The position numbers and the translations under genes are program-made. From JAFGXW01 sp964634385 (GTDB lineage: Bacteria > Bacillota_I > Bacilli_A > Izemoplasmatales > Izemoplasmataceae): a stretch of 64,000 nt of DNA. The notes below the pieces were generated by a model. It was not told the origin of the DNA. It worked only from the letters and a program-made list of their open reading frames with translations, and made no database searches. Shown here piece after piece: positions 9,582 to 18,596 of the stretch (the first letter of the stretch is position 1; each line of letters opens with the position of its first letter). The stretch is taken from NCBI GenBank assembly GCA_964634385.1, contig CAZWIZ010000005.1, positions 18,363 to 82,362 on the forward strand. Direction: 5' to 3'.

Positions 9582-10286
9582 ATGGGGAAAGGAAAAGGAA
9601 GTTATTATTTTCAAGGGAATAATAACCTAGGAGTTTTAGTTTGTCATGGATTAACTGGTGCACCTGATGAAATGAGAGAATTGGGTAAATATTTAAATAA
9701 TTTAGGATATACTGTAGCTTGTCCACAATATCGAGGCCACGGAATGGATTCCGATAATTTTTCTTTTACATCTATTGATATGTGGTTTGAAGATATTGAA
9801 AAAGCATTTTTAGATTTATCCTCTAAAGTTAATGGAATTTATGTGATAGGTCTTTCAATGGGTGGTGCTTTTACAGTAAGAATTGCAGAAGATTATGATA
9901 TATTAGGATTAGTAACAATGAATGCACCATTAATAGGACTTCCTATAAAAGAAAGATTTGACAAAATGGAGAAAGAAATCACAAATGTTAATAATTTGGA
10001 AAAAGCGAAAAAAGCTTTATCAAAGTATAATAAATTTGTTATTGAAACAGGACAAGTAAATAATTTATCAAAGATTATAGCACCATTATTAATAATTCAA
10101 AGTGAGTTAGATATCGATCGTTATAAAATAAGTTCTAGTATGTTAACTGAATATACAAGTTCTAAATACATTTCCCGATTAGATTTTAAAAAATCAGGAC
10201 ATGTACTTGTTTTAGGAGATGAAAGATATGAAGTATATGAATCAATTGGGAATTTTCTTTCAAAGAAAGAAAAGGTTTCTTTTTAA
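9582..10286 (+). CDS. Alpha/beta hydrolase, Est30-like carboxylesterase
   Basis: 234 residues, a typical single-domain cytosolic carboxylesterase. The oxyanion region is VCHGLTGAPDEM; the nucleophile elbow is GLSMGG; the acid is in SELDID; the histidine is in KSGHVLVLGDE. This order and spacing match the Est30/YvaK family of short-chain esterases. It lies two bases after ltaE, and an AAGGA near 9567-9572 inside ltaE serves as ribosome binding site. The natural substrate is unknown; monoacylglycerol or other short esters are typical of the family. Confidence 0.88.
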   Translation: MGKGKGSYYFQGNNNLGVLVCHGLTGAPDEMRELGKYLNNLGYTVACPQYRGHGMDSDNFSFTSIDMWFEDIEKAFLDLSSKVNGIYVIGLSMGGAFTVRIAEDYDILGLVTMNAPLIGLPIKERFDKMEKEITNVNNLEKAKKALSKYNKFVIETGQVNNLSKIIAPLLIIQSELDIDRYKISSSMLTEYTSSKYISRLDFKKSGHVLVLGDERYEVYESIGNFLSKKEKVSF

Positions 10287-10293
10287 AAAAAAT

Positions 10294-10326
10294 AAAAAAG
10301 CTAAATTATGAGATTTAGCTTTTTTT
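10294..10326. terminator. Bidirectional terminator between convergent genes
   Basis: AAAAAGCTAAAT (10295-10306) pairs with ATTTAGCTTTTT (10313-10324) with runs on both sides. It serves the esterase operon on + and the DUF998-like gene on -, whose stop codon lies inside the stem. Confidence 0.85.
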
Positions 10327-11058
10327 ATTGGTCTTGTTGTTTTTAATAAATATTTTTTCAATACCTTGATCTAAATCTTTTTCACCTTTTAATAAAAATA
10401 TACTTTGTTTAATGATTTTTTCCTCAAATAATATTAAACTTAAATATAATAAGAATATAATCACACTTCCAAAGAACCATAATTCAAAGATTCCAGTGTT
10501 TCCTAAAATAAACATCCAAGAAATCGATCCTATCCAAACAATTAATGACCATATTTTAATAACTAAACGTAACCGAGGATTTTCTTTAGATACATGGATA
10601 ATAAACGGAGCAATTCCAAGTGATAAAAATAACGCAAATAAAGATGCAGCAATAACGTGAATCCAAGTCCATAATGGATAAATTTCTTCTAATGATGGAA
10701 CAATAGCGGACACTACAAGAAAAATTGATCCGAACGCAACGAAATAATATGCAAGTTTCACAGTATATTTTTCAAGTATAAATAAAGAAATAACACTTAT
10801 TTCAATGGTTCCACCAGTAAAAATAGCCCAAACAATAAAGAGAATACGATGATTAAATCGATTTCCAATTTTACTAAAAGTATATTGAAAAGGATTTTCT
10901 AATGTTCCGAAAACTGTTGTAAAAAGTAATGCTGCAAGCAATAAACTCATAATTGTAATTCTAATTTGTCTTTCAAGTAATAATTGTTTTTGGATAGAAG
11001 TATTATTTTCTGTTTTTTTGATTGTATTAATAGATTGTTTATCTATTATCGAGTTCAT
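10315..11058 (-). CDS. DUF998-like integral membrane protein
   Basis: About 247 residues with a hydrophilic N-terminus and six predicted membrane helices. The segment after helix 1, ENPFQYTFSKIGNRFNHR, resembles the conserved loop of DUF998 proteins, whose function is unknown. ATG 11058 is chosen because AGGTGA lies four bases before it; an upstream ATG at 11073 would overlap that site. A promoter TTGAGT-16-TATAAT (11107 down to 11080 on the - strand) lies upstream. It is an isolated - strand gene among + strand genes. Confidence 0.6.
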   Translation of the reverse strand: MNSIIDKQSINTIKKTENNTSIQKQLLLERQIRITIMSLLLAALLFTTVFGTLENPFQYTFSKIGNRFNHRILFIVWAIFTGGTIEISVISLFILEKYTVKLAYYFVAFGSIFLVVSAIVPSLEEIYPLWTWIHVIAASLFALFLSLGIAPFIIHVSKENPRLRLVIKIWSLIVWIGSISWMFILGNTGIFELWFFGSVIIFLLYLSLILFEEKIIKQSIFLLKGEKDLDQGIEKIFIKNNKTNKKS

Positions 11059-11165
11059 ATTCTCACCTACCATAAGGTTATTATACTAATTTATAAAAAA
11101 AACTCAATAGTATTAATAATTATTATAATATATGTTATATTAATAATGAGAGAAAAGGTGATTAG

Positions 11166-11756
11166 ATGATTATACATAGTGTTGAGTTTGAAGGTAGTCA
11201 TACCGATTTAGATAAATGTCCAACAGGAAATCTTCCAGAAATAGTAATCGCTGGAAGAAGTAATGTTGGAAAAAGTAGTTTTATTAATTCTTTTTTAAAT
11301 CGAAAGAATATTGCGCATACATCTGGTAGACCAGGGAAAACGCAAACGTTAAATTTTTATTTAGTAAATGAGTTGTTTCGTTTTGTGGATGTCCCAGGCT
11401 ATGGATATGCTAGAGTGAGTAAGACGGCAAGAGAAAAATTTGGGCAAATGATTGAGAATTATTTATTGAATCGTGAAAATTTAAGACTAGTAGTATTATT
11501 AGTTGATTTTAGACATAAGCCATCAGAAGATGACTATTTAATGTATAATTTCTTAAAAAGTTATAATATTCCTTGTCTAGTAGTTGGAACTAAACAAGAT
11601 AAAATTTCTAAAAATCAACAACTAAAACATGAAAAGATTATAAAAGATGAACTTAAGTTAGATGCGAATGATTATTTTGTTGCGTATTCATCAATATTAA
11701 AAACGAATATCGATAGAATTTCAAACATTATAGAAAGTTATATTGAAGTAAGATAA
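11166..11756 (+). CDS. engB: Ribosome biogenesis GTPase EngB/YsxC
   Basis: 196 residues, the family length. It is a GTPase needed for late 50S assembly. G1 is GRSNVGKSS at 30-38, G3 is DVPGYGYA, G4 is TKQDK and G5 is near YSS. A GGTG site lies just before ATG 11166. In many Firmicutes engB follows lon directly; here five genes separate them. The epimerase-like gene follows eight bases later. Confidence 0.96.
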   Translation: MIIHSVEFEGSHTDLDKCPTGNLPEIVIAGRSNVGKSSFINSFLNRKNIAHTSGRPGKTQTLNFYLVNELFRFVDVPGYGYARVSKTAREKFGQMIENYLLNRENLRLVVLLVDFRHKPSEDDYLMYNFLKSYNIPCLVVGTKQDKISKNQQLKHEKIIKDELKLDANDYFVAYSSILKTNIDRISNIIESYIEVR

Positions 11757-11763
11757 ATATATA

Positions 11764-12762
11764 ATGAAAATATTATTTATTGGTGGTACAGGATTGATTA
11801 GCACAGCCGTATCAAAGGTAGTATTACAATCAAATAATGAATTGTATATACTTAATAGAGGAAATAATAATGATTTTTTACCAAAAAAAGTAAAGATTTT
11901 AATTGGAAATATAAACAATGAAAATAGTATTAAAGAATTAATAAAAGATTTATATTTTGATGTAGTAGTACAATGGATTGCTTTTACAAAAGATCAAGTA
12001 GAAAGAGATTATCGTCTTTTTAATGGTAAAACTAAACAATATATTTTTATAAGTAGTGCGTCAGTTTATCAAAAACCATTTTTAAAATATCCGTTAACTG
12101 AAAAACATCCTATAGGAAATAAGTATTGGGATTATTCAGAAAACAAGAAATTATGTGAAGATTATTTACAGTCAATTAACAATAAACAATTTAATGTTAC
12201 TATTATTAGACCATCACATACTTATGATGATGAAAAGATAGTTTCAATAATGAAAAGTCATGTTTCACCATATACAATTATTGATCGATTATTAAAAGGC
12301 AAAAAAATTATTATTCCTGGAGATGGAACATCTCTTTGGACATTAACTTATAATGTTGATTTTGCTGAAGGTTTCGTAAACGTACTTGGAAATAAAAAAA
12401 CTTATGGGGAAGTATATCATATAACAAGTGATTTTATTTATACTTGGGAAAGAATAAATGAAATTCTTTGTGAAAACTTAGGAGTAACTCCAAATATAAT
12501 CCATATTCCGACGGATTTTATTCTTAAATATGCACCATTTTTAAAAGGAGATTTATTGGGTGATAAAATATGGAGTGCTGTTTTTAATAATTCTAAAATA
12601 AAAGAGATTAGTAGCGATTTTAAAGCGAAAACTAGTTATGAAGAAATAGCTCCATTTGCTCTACAAAAGATATTAGAAAATAAGGTTAAAAAAACTATTG
12701 ATGAAGACTTTAATAAGTGGTATGATATTATCATTAGTGAGTACGAAAAACTGGCTAATTAA
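11764..12762 (+). CDS. NAD(P)-dependent epimerase/dehydratase-like (atypical SDR) protein
   Basis: 332 residues. A Rossmann N-terminus MKILFIGGTGLIS carries the GxxGxxS dinucleotide site, and SSASVY followed by a Y-x-x-x-K-like segment (YSENKK) suggests an extended or atypical SDR fold. It resembles plant CSP41-like and bacterial NAD-epimerase proteins, many of which act on nucleotide sugars or bind RNA. No strong ribosome binding site is seen before ATG 11764; translation may depend on coupling to engB. Substrate unknown. Confidence 0.7.
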   Translation: MKILFIGGTGLISTAVSKVVLQSNNELYILNRGNNNDFLPKKVKILIGNINNENSIKELIKDLYFDVVVQWIAFTKDQVERDYRLFNGKTKQYIFISSASVYQKPFLKYPLTEKHPIGNKYWDYSENKKLCEDYLQSINNKQFNVTIIRPSHTYDDEKIVSIMKSHVSPYTIIDRLLKGKKIIIPGDGTSLWTLTYNVDFAEGFVNVLGNKKTYGEVYHITSDFIYTWERINEILCENLGVTPNIIHIPTDFILKYAPFLKGDLLGDKIWSAVFNNSKIKEISSDFKAKTSYEEIAPFALQKILENKVKKTIDEDFNKWYDIIISEYEKLAN

Positions 12763-12775
12763 TTAATCAATATAT

Positions 12776-12851
12776 GGAGGATTAGCTCAGTTGGTAGAGC
12801 ACTTGACTCTTAATCAAGGGGTCGTTGGTTCGAAACCTACATCCTCTACCA
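12776..12851 (+). tRNA. tRNA-Lys (anticodon CTT)
   Basis: The 76-base cloverleaf includes an encoded CCA. The acceptor stem GGAGGAT pairs with ATCCTCT, the D arm is GCTCAGTTGGTAGAGC, and the anticodon loop CTCTTAA gives CTT. The T loop is TTCGAAA, with one T-T mismatch in its stem. It follows the SDR gene by 13 bases and is closed by a terminator. Confidence 0.93.
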
Positions 12852-12866
12852 TTTTGATTAAATATG

Positions 12867-12897
12867 AAAAAGCTTTAGGGTTTCCTAAGGCTTTTTA
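12867..12897 (+). terminator. Terminator after tRNA-Lys
   Basis: AAAAAGCTTTAGG pairs with CCTAAGGCTTTTT (one G-T pair) around a short GTTT-type loop, followed by T residues. Confidence 0.75.
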
Positions 12898-12961
12898 ATT
12901 ACCGGAAAATATAAGTATAATAACTCTTGAAAAATATGTTGTAATTTCTTTCTTATTAATC

Positions 12962-12990
12962 TTTACAATTTCATATCATTATGTTACTAT
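12962..12990 (+). promoter_or_regulatory. Promoter of the valS T-box transcript
   Basis: TTTACA (12962-12967) and TACTAT (12985-12990) are spaced by 17 bases, directly upstream of the T-box leader. Confidence 0.65.
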
Positions 12991-12999
12991 TACGGTAAA

Positions 13000-13222
13000 T
13001 ACAGGGAATAGGAAGAGTAAATTGAATGATTTTTATAGAGAGTTAGTGGACGGTGAAAACTAATAAATAGTTCAATTGAAGGTAGCCTAGGAGTAACTAT
13101 AGCGAAATAATAGTAATTATAGTCGTTAACTGCGTTAAAGTTATTGAGTGCTTAGATATTCTAAGAACAAAGGTGGTACCACGGATTATAGATTCGTCCT
13201 TATTTTAGGACGATTTTTTTAT
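13000..13222 (+). promoter_or_regulatory. T-box riboswitch controlling valS
   Basis: The leader senses uncharged tRNA-Val and lets transcription proceed when it is bound. The conserved T-box AGGTGGTACCACG is at 13171-13183. A terminator follows: TCGTCCT (13194-13200) with AGGACGA (13207-13213) and seven T. Stem I has the usual AGAGAG and GGTGAAAACT elements near 13039-13061. GTA at 13082-13084, in the context GAAGGTAGCC, is the likely valine specifier codon. That assignment is my reading of the context; the T-box itself is clear. Confidence 0.92.
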
Positions 13223-13241
13223 ATAATAAAGGAGGAGAATA

Positions 13242-15848
13242 ATGGAAGAATTAAATAAAAAATATCAACATCAAGAAATTGAAAAAGGGAAATATGATTT
13301 TTGGCTTGAAGGTGGCTATTTTAAGAGTGGTGATTTAAGCAAAAAACCATTCACTATTGTGATTCCTCCACCAAACGTAACAGGAAAGTTACATTTAGGA
13401 CATGCTTGGGATAATACTATCCAAGATTTGATAATTAGAAGAAAAAGAATGCAAGGGTATGATGCTCTTTATTTACCTGGAATGGATCACGCCGGTATTG
13501 CTACTCAAGCCAAAATAGATGCAAAACTTAGAGAACAAGGAATATCTAGATATGATTTAGGAAGAAAAAAATTTTTAGAAGTCGCATGGGATTGGAAAGA
13601 GGAGTATGCCGGGCATATTCGTGAACAATGGGCTGCGCTTGGTATTAGTGTAGACTATTCAAAAGAACGATTTACTTTGGATAGAGGACTGAATAAGGCT
13701 GTCACAGAAGTTTTTGTTAAACTTTATGAAAAAGGTTTAATTTATCGTGGGGAAAGAATAATAAATTGGGATGTTCAGGCTAAAACTGCATTAAGTAATA
13801 TTGAAGTTGAACATAAAGAAATTGAAGGAGCTTTTTATTATTTTAAATATTTACTAGAAGATGGATCAGGATATTTAGAAATTGCGACAACTAGACCAGA
13901 AACAATGTATGCTGATACAGCGTTAATGATTCATCCTAAGGATGAAAGATATAAAAAGTATTTAGGTAAAAAAGCATACATTCCTGGAACTAACAGATTA
14001 ATTCCTATTATTGAAGATAATTATGTTGACATGGAATTTGGGACAGGCTGTGTCAAGGTAACTCCAGCTCATGATCCTAACGATTTTGAAGTTGGAAAAA
14101 GACACCATTTAGAAATGCCTCTTTGTATGAATGAAGATGGAACTATGAATAGTTTAGCTCATAAATATGAAGGAATGGAACGTTTTGAATGTCGTAAACA
14201 ATGTGTTAAAGATTTACAAGAATTAGGGCTATGTCCTAAAATTGAAAAATTATTACATAATGTTGGACATAGTGAAAGAACAGGAGTAATTGTTGAACCA
14301 AGGTTATCAAAACAATGGTTTGTAAAAATGGAACCACTAAGCAAACAAGCAAGAGAAAAAAGCACTACAGAATTTATTCCTTCTCGTTTTGAAAAAACAT
14401 TTTTAAGATGGATGGATGGAACATATGACTGGTGTATTTCTAGACAACTATGGTGGGGACATAGAATTCCTGCTTGGTATAGAGGAGACGAAGTGTTTAT
14501 TGGTAAAGAAGCACCTGATGGAGTAGGATGGAAACAAGATGAAGATGTGTTAGACACATGGTTTAGTAGCGCACTTTGGCCTTTTAGTACTTTAGGATGG
14601 CCTGAAAACACAATCGACTATGCTAGATATTACCCTACATCTGTGATGGTTACAGGATATGATATTATTTTCTTTTGGGTTGCTAGAATGATTTTTCAAG
14701 GATTAGAATTCACAGGAAAAGCACCATTTCAACAATGTTTGATTCATGGACTTATTCGTGATCATAATGGACGTAAAATGTCCAAGTCTTTAGGAAATGG
14801 TATTGATCCATTAGATATAAAAAAACAATATGGAATTGATACACTTCGTTATTTTTTAACAACGAATAGTGCTCCTGGGCAAGATTTAAGATTTGAAATT
14901 GAAAAAGTAGAAAGCAGTTGGAATTTTATTAATAAACTTTGGAATATTTCAAGATTTACATTAATGAATTTAGATGATTTTTCAATTGACGACATTGAAA
15001 TTGATACTGATGAGTTATCTTTGCCAGATAAATGGATTTTAGCGAAATTAAACAAAACAATTTCTGAAATGGATTATAATTATGAAAAATTCGAATTTGG
15101 AGAAGCAGCCAAGAGTATTAATAATTTTAGTAAAGAAGATTTTGCGTCATGGTATGTTGAAACTAGTAAAATAGCTTTAAATAGTGATGATGTTAAAGTA
15201 GTTAAGCGTACAAAATCTATTCTTAGTTATATTCTCCTTGATATTATGAAGTTACTTCATCCTTTTATGCCATTTGTAACAGAGGAAATTTATCAAAAAA
15301 TACCACATGTTGAAGAATCAATTATGATTACTACATGGCCAATCGAAATTGAAGAATTCAATAATGATGAAGCTATAAAAGATTTTGAATTAATCCAAGA
15401 AATAATCAAAAATATTAGAAATACAAGATCACAATATAATGTTGCCCCTAGCAAAAAAATTGATGTTTTAATTAAAATTAAACATACTGAAACAAAAGAA
15501 TTGCTGGAAAAAAATATGGAAATATTAAATAAATTTATTAATCCAAAAACATTTATTATTAGTTCGCACATTGAACTAAATACTGAAGCTATAACAATCG
15601 TGTTACCTGAATTAGAAATGTATTTGCCACTTGGAAGTTTAATTAATATTGAAGAGGAAATTAAGCGCTTAAAAAAAGAATTAATTAAATTAAAATCAGA
15701 AATATTACGTGGTGAAAAAATGCTTTCAAATGAAAAATTTATTAATAAAGCACCAGCTAGTAAAGTTGATCTTGAGAAAACAAAACTAACAAACTATAAA
15801 AATCAAGCAATCACTGTTGAATCTAGAATTAAGGAATTAACTAAATAA
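13242..15848 (+). CDS. valS: Valine-tRNA ligase
   Basis: 868 residues, a class I synthetase that charges tRNA-Val. The HIGH signature is HLGH at 51-54 after PPPNVTGK, and KMSKS is at 512-516. The CP1 editing domain lies between them. The C-terminal coiled coil from about residue 800 is rich in E, K and L and binds the tRNA elbow, as in other ValRS. GGAGG precedes ATG 13242. Expression is governed by the T-box leader. The stop TAA shares its last A with the folC ATG. Confidence 0.98.
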   Translation: MEELNKKYQHQEIEKGKYDFWLEGGYFKSGDLSKKPFTIVIPPPNVTGKLHLGHAWDNTIQDLIIRRKRMQGYDALYLPGMDHAGIATQAKIDAKLREQGISRYDLGRKKFLEVAWDWKEEYAGHIREQWAALGISVDYSKERFTLDRGLNKAVTEVFVKLYEKGLIYRGERIINWDVQAKTALSNIEVEHKEIEGAFYYFKYLLEDGSGYLEIATTRPETMYADTALMIHPKDERYKKYLGKKAYIPGTNRLIPIIEDNYVDMEFGTGCVKVTPAHDPNDFEVGKRHHLEMPLCMNEDGTMNSLAHKYEGMERFECRKQCVKDLQELGLCPKIEKLLHNVGHSERTGVIVEPRLSKQWFVKMEPLSKQAREKSTTEFIPSRFEKTFLRWMDGTYDWCISRQLWWGHRIPAWYRGDEVFIGKEAPDGVGWKQDEDVLDTWFSSALWPFSTLGWPENTIDYARYYPTSVMVTGYDIIFFWVARMIFQGLEFTGKAPFQQCLIHGLIRDHNGRKMSKSLGNGIDPLDIKKQYGIDTLRYFLTTNSAPGQDLRFEIEKVESSWNFINKLWNISRFTLMNLDDFSIDDIEIDTDELSLPDKWILAKLNKTISEMDYNYEKFEFGEAAKSINNFSKEDFASWYVETSKIALNSDDVKVVKRTKSILSYILLDIMKLLHPFMPFVTEEIYQKIPHVEESIMITTWPIEIEEFNNDEAIKDFELIQEIIKNIRNTRSQYNVAPSKKIDVLIKIKHTETKELLEKNMEILNKFINPKTFIISSHIELNTEAITIVLPELEMYLPLGSLINIEEEIKRLKKELIKLKSEILRGEKMLSNEKFINKAPASKVDLEKTKLTNYKNQAITVESRIKELTK

Positions 15849-17104
15849 TGTTTAATAAGTTAGACGAAGCAATTAAATGGATTGAATCAATTAAACGATT
15901 TGGTGACAAATATGATTTATCAAGAATGGAGTTAGCTTGTAATATTATAGGGAATCCAGAAAATAGTTTAAATGTTATTCACATAGCTGGAACTAACGGT
16001 AAAGGATCAACTGTTTCTTATTTAAAAAATATTCTATTAGCTGAAGGCTATAATGTAGGTACTTTTACTAGTCCATATATTGTCAGTTTTAATGAACGAA
16101 TTACCTATAATTATAATAATATTTCAACGGATGAATTACTCTATTATATTAATAAAGTATATAGTTTGCATTACGAAGTATTAGAAAAGTATAATGATGC
16201 TATTTCATTTTTCGAATTACTTACCTTAATCTCATTATTATATTTCAAGGATAAACAATGTGATTATGTTATTTATGAAGTTGGACTTGGTGGAAAACTA
16301 GATGCGACTAATGTCGTAAAGCCGATAATAACTTCGATTACAAATATTAATTTTGATCATATGCATATCTTAGGTAATACATTAGATAAAATTGCTTTAT
16401 GTAAATTAGGAATTGTTAAAAAAGGAATCCCATTAGTGACATCAGAAATTAACCCTGAGTTATTAGAACTTTTTAAGGATTATACTAAAAATAAAAAAGC
16501 ACCATTAATAATTGTTGAAAAAGAGAATATTACAAATTGTCATTTTGGAAAAATATCAACATTTAATTATAAAAACCAAGAATATTCTATTAAAATGATG
16601 GGTACACATCAAGTAGTAAATGCTTCTTTAGCAATTGAAATCATAAAAGAATTAAATAAAATAAAGAAAACAAACGTGTCCTTAAGTAATATATTGATAG
16701 GACTATTGAAAACCACTTGGCCTGGAAGACTTGAAACATTTGGAAGAATTATATTAGATGGTGCTCATAACATTGGTGGAATAACTGTGCTAAAAGATTC
16801 TATGTTAACTCTTTATAAAGATAAATATATTAAAGTGTTATTTACGTCAATGGAAGATAAAGAATATTTTGATGTCATTAAAGTATTAGAATCATTTGTT
16901 GATGAAATCCATTTTACAGATTTTAATTATCCTAGATGTGAAAAAGCACAAAATCTTTATGATGTATCAAGCCATCCTTTAAAATACCTAGAAAATAATG
17001 TTGATGATGCGTTGAGTTCTTTAAAGGACTTAAAGGAAAATGAAATATTATTAGTTACGGGTAGTTTATATTTTGTTAGCCTAGTTAGGAAAAAAATAAA
17101 ATAG
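15848..17104 (+). CDS. folC: Folylpolyglutamate synthase / dihydrofolate synthase
   Basis: 418 residues, a Mur-ligase family enzyme that adds glutamates to folates and may also make dihydrofolate. The P loop is GTNGKGS at 48-54; TSPYIVSFNERI is the folate-binding region; GLGGKLDATNV and LDGAHN are the other family motifs. The valS-folC pair is common in Firmicutes. The ATG overlaps the valS stop by one base. Folate polyglutamates would serve the ThyA/DHFR pair at 48-50 kb. No de novo folate genes are seen here. Confidence 0.96.
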   Translation: MFNKLDEAIKWIESIKRFGDKYDLSRMELACNIIGNPENSLNVIHIAGTNGKGSTVSYLKNILLAEGYNVGTFTSPYIVSFNERITYNYNNISTDELLYYINKVYSLHYEVLEKYNDAISFFELLTLISLLYFKDKQCDYVIYEVGLGGKLDATNVVKPIITSITNINFDHMHILGNTLDKIALCKLGIVKKGIPLVTSEINPELLELFKDYTKNKKAPLIIVEKENITNCHFGKISTFNYKNQEYSIKMMGTHQVVNASLAIEIIKELNKIKKTNVSLSNILIGLLKTTWPGRLETFGRIILDGAHNIGGITVLKDSMLTLYKDKYIKVLFTSMEDKEYFDVIKVLESFVDEIHFTDFNYPRCEKAQNLYDVSSHPLKYLENNVDDALSSLKDLKENEILLVTGSLYFVSLVRKKIK

Positions 17105-17124
17105 TGCTTATGCACTATTTTTTA
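17099..17124 (+). terminator. Hairpin with T run between folC and radC
   Basis: AAATAGTGC pairs with GCACTATTT around TTAT, followed by T residues, and the radC ribosome binding site begins seven bases later. It overlaps the folC stop and may be a partial terminator within the operon. Confidence 0.7.
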
Positions 17125-17142
17125 TTTATGAGGAGGAATAAA

Positions 17143-17820
17143 ATGTTTATGATTAAAGAAATACCATTTGAAGAGAGACCTCGAGAAAGATTTTTAAAAT
17201 ATCCGAAATCAACAATTAGTAATCACGAATTAATTGCGATTATTTTAAGAACTGGATCAAAACAAGAAAGTGTTATTGAACTTTCTAAAAAATTACTATA
17301 TAAATATGATAACTTGAAATCTCTAAGTAATACTTCAATTAAAGAGCTAGTGAAGATAAGAGGTATAGGAACATCAAAAGCGATTGAATTACTCGCTGCC
17401 TTTGAATTAGGGAAAAGAGTTACTAAAGAGAGTTTTAATAAACTAGTTAAATTATATTCACCAGAGTCAATTTATCAATATTTAAAAGATGATCTTGAAA
17501 TGAAAACACAAGAACACTTTATTGCTTTATATTTAAATACAAAAGGAGAACTAGTTAAAAAAGAAACATTATTTATTGGGTCCCTTAATAGTTCATTGAT
17601 CCATCCTCGAGAACTATTTAAATATGCTGTTCTTTATAGTGCAGCGACAATCATTGTATCTCATAACCATCCCTCAGGGGACCCAACTCCTTCTAAAGCA
17701 GATATTGAAATTACAAAACTATTATATAAAAATAGTATTATGATGGATATTGAATTATTAGATCATATTATCATAGGTAAAGATCGCTATTATTCATTTA
17801 AAGAAAAAGGAATTATATAA
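17143..17820 (+). CDS. radC: RadC family JAMM-domain protein
   Basis: About 225 residues. An N-terminal helix-hairpin-helix (KIRGIGTSKAIELLA) is followed by a JAB1/MPN metalloprotease-like fold with H174-N-H176-PSGDPTPSKA-D187, the JAMM zinc site. The family was named for a DNA repair phenotype now doubted, and its role is unknown. ATG 17143 is chosen because AGGAGG (17131-17136) lies six bases before it; the longer GTG start at 17104 would fall in the folC hairpin. Confidence 0.93.
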   Translation: MFMIKEIPFEERPRERFLKYPKSTISNHELIAIILRTGSKQESVIELSKKLLYKYDNLKSLSNTSIKELVKIRGIGTSKAIELLAAFELGKRVTKESFNKLVKLYSPESIYQYLKDDLEMKTQEHFIALYLNTKGELVKKETLFIGSLNSSLIHPRELFKYAVLYSAATIIVSHNHPSGDPTPSKADIEITKLLYKNSIMMDIELLDHIIIGKDRYYSFKEKGII

Positions 17821-18139
17821 ATCTTGTATTCATATATAACAAATAAAAAAACTTAAAAGAGTTACTTTATTTGATGAAATATTTAAGATAACTTTAAAAT
17901 AAATAGAATAATTTCCTATTCTAAGTTTATAGATATAGTTCAAAAAATACTGTCTATTATTAAGTAAAACATAGATAGTACTTATTACACTAACAACAAT
18001 AATAAAAGTTATGTTATATTTTAAAAGGAAAGAATAATAATTAGCATTGTTTTTTTTACATTAAATAAGTTATTTTCTTGTAAAAAAAAATATATTATGT
18101 ATAATTAGTATGGCTTTCAATAATAACTCTTAAAAATCA
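17821..18139. other. Non-coding stretch after radC
   Basis: About 320 bases of AT-rich sequence without a recognisable gene. An imperfect inverted repeat, ACTGTCTAT near 17949 with ATAGATAGT near 17975, is visible but lacks a T run. No clear terminator for radC was found. Confidence 0.5.
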
Positions 18140-18168
18140 TTGACAAATTAATGATAATAAGGTATTAT
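18140..18168 (+). promoter_or_regulatory. Promoter of rplU-rpmA
   Basis: TTGACA (18140-18145) and TATTAT (18163-18168) are separated by 17 bases. This is the closest match to the sigma-A consensus in the window, as expected for ribosomal protein genes. Confidence 0.85.
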
Positions 18169-18174
18169 TTTAAC

Positions 18175-18263
18175 GCTGAATAACGGCATACCGCACAGAA
18201 AAGGTTTTAAGCAAATATGCACCTTAATGGCGAGTCTTAACTATAATAATGAGGAGGTGCTTT
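18175..18263 (+). promoter_or_regulatory. L21 leader (ribosomal protein autoregulatory RNA)
   Basis: The transcript start region AACGCTG and the position directly before rplU fit the Firmicutes L21 leader. GCACCT (18219-18224) is the exact complement of AGGTGC (18255-18260) within the ribosome binding site. The leader can therefore hide the site and control translation, presumably in response to L21. Confidence 0.75.
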
Positions 18264-18572
18264 ATGTACGCAATAATCGAAACAGGTGGAAAACAAGTAA
18301 GAGTTTCTGAAGGAAAAGTAATTTATGTTGAAAAACTTGATGTAAATGCTGGAGAAAACTTCACATTCGACAAAGTCTTAATGGTTGGTGGAGAATCTTT
18401 ACAAATTGGAAATCCATATGTTGACGGTGTTACAGTAGACGCTACAGTTGAAAAACACGGAAAACAAAAGAAAATTATTATTTTTAAATATAAACCTAAA
18501 AAGAAATATCGTCGTAAACAAGGACATAGACAATCGTACACAAAATTAACAGTAACAAAAATAAATGTTTAG
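18264..18572 (+). CDS. rplU: 50S ribosomal protein L21
   Basis: 102 residues beginning MYAIIETGGKQVRVSEG, the standard L21 N-terminus, and ending in the basic KKKYRRKQGHRQSYTKL segment that binds 23S rRNA. ATG 18264 is preferred to ATG 18249, which would put the GAGGAGGTGC ribosome binding site inside the gene. rpmA follows directly. The prp protease gene that usually sits between rplU and rpmA in Firmicutes is absent. Confidence 0.97.
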   Translation: MYAIIETGGKQVRVSEGKVIYVEKLDVNAGENFTFDKVLMVGGESLQIGNPYVDGVTVDATVEKHGKQKKIIIFKYKPKKKYRRKQGHRQSYTKLTVTKINV

Positions 18573-18596
18573 ATAAAGAAAATGGAGGTGACTTAA

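Noticed and set aside
10984..11169. 61-residue open frame on + before engB
   Set aside because: It overlaps the DUF998-like gene and the engB promoter region, with no ribosome binding site.
12900..13240. Possible small protein gene before valS
   Set aside because: The stretch is fully explained by the promoter and T-box leader.
14159..14611. 150-residue open frame on - inside valS
   Set aside because: It is the complement of the conserved ValRS catalytic domain and has no start signals.
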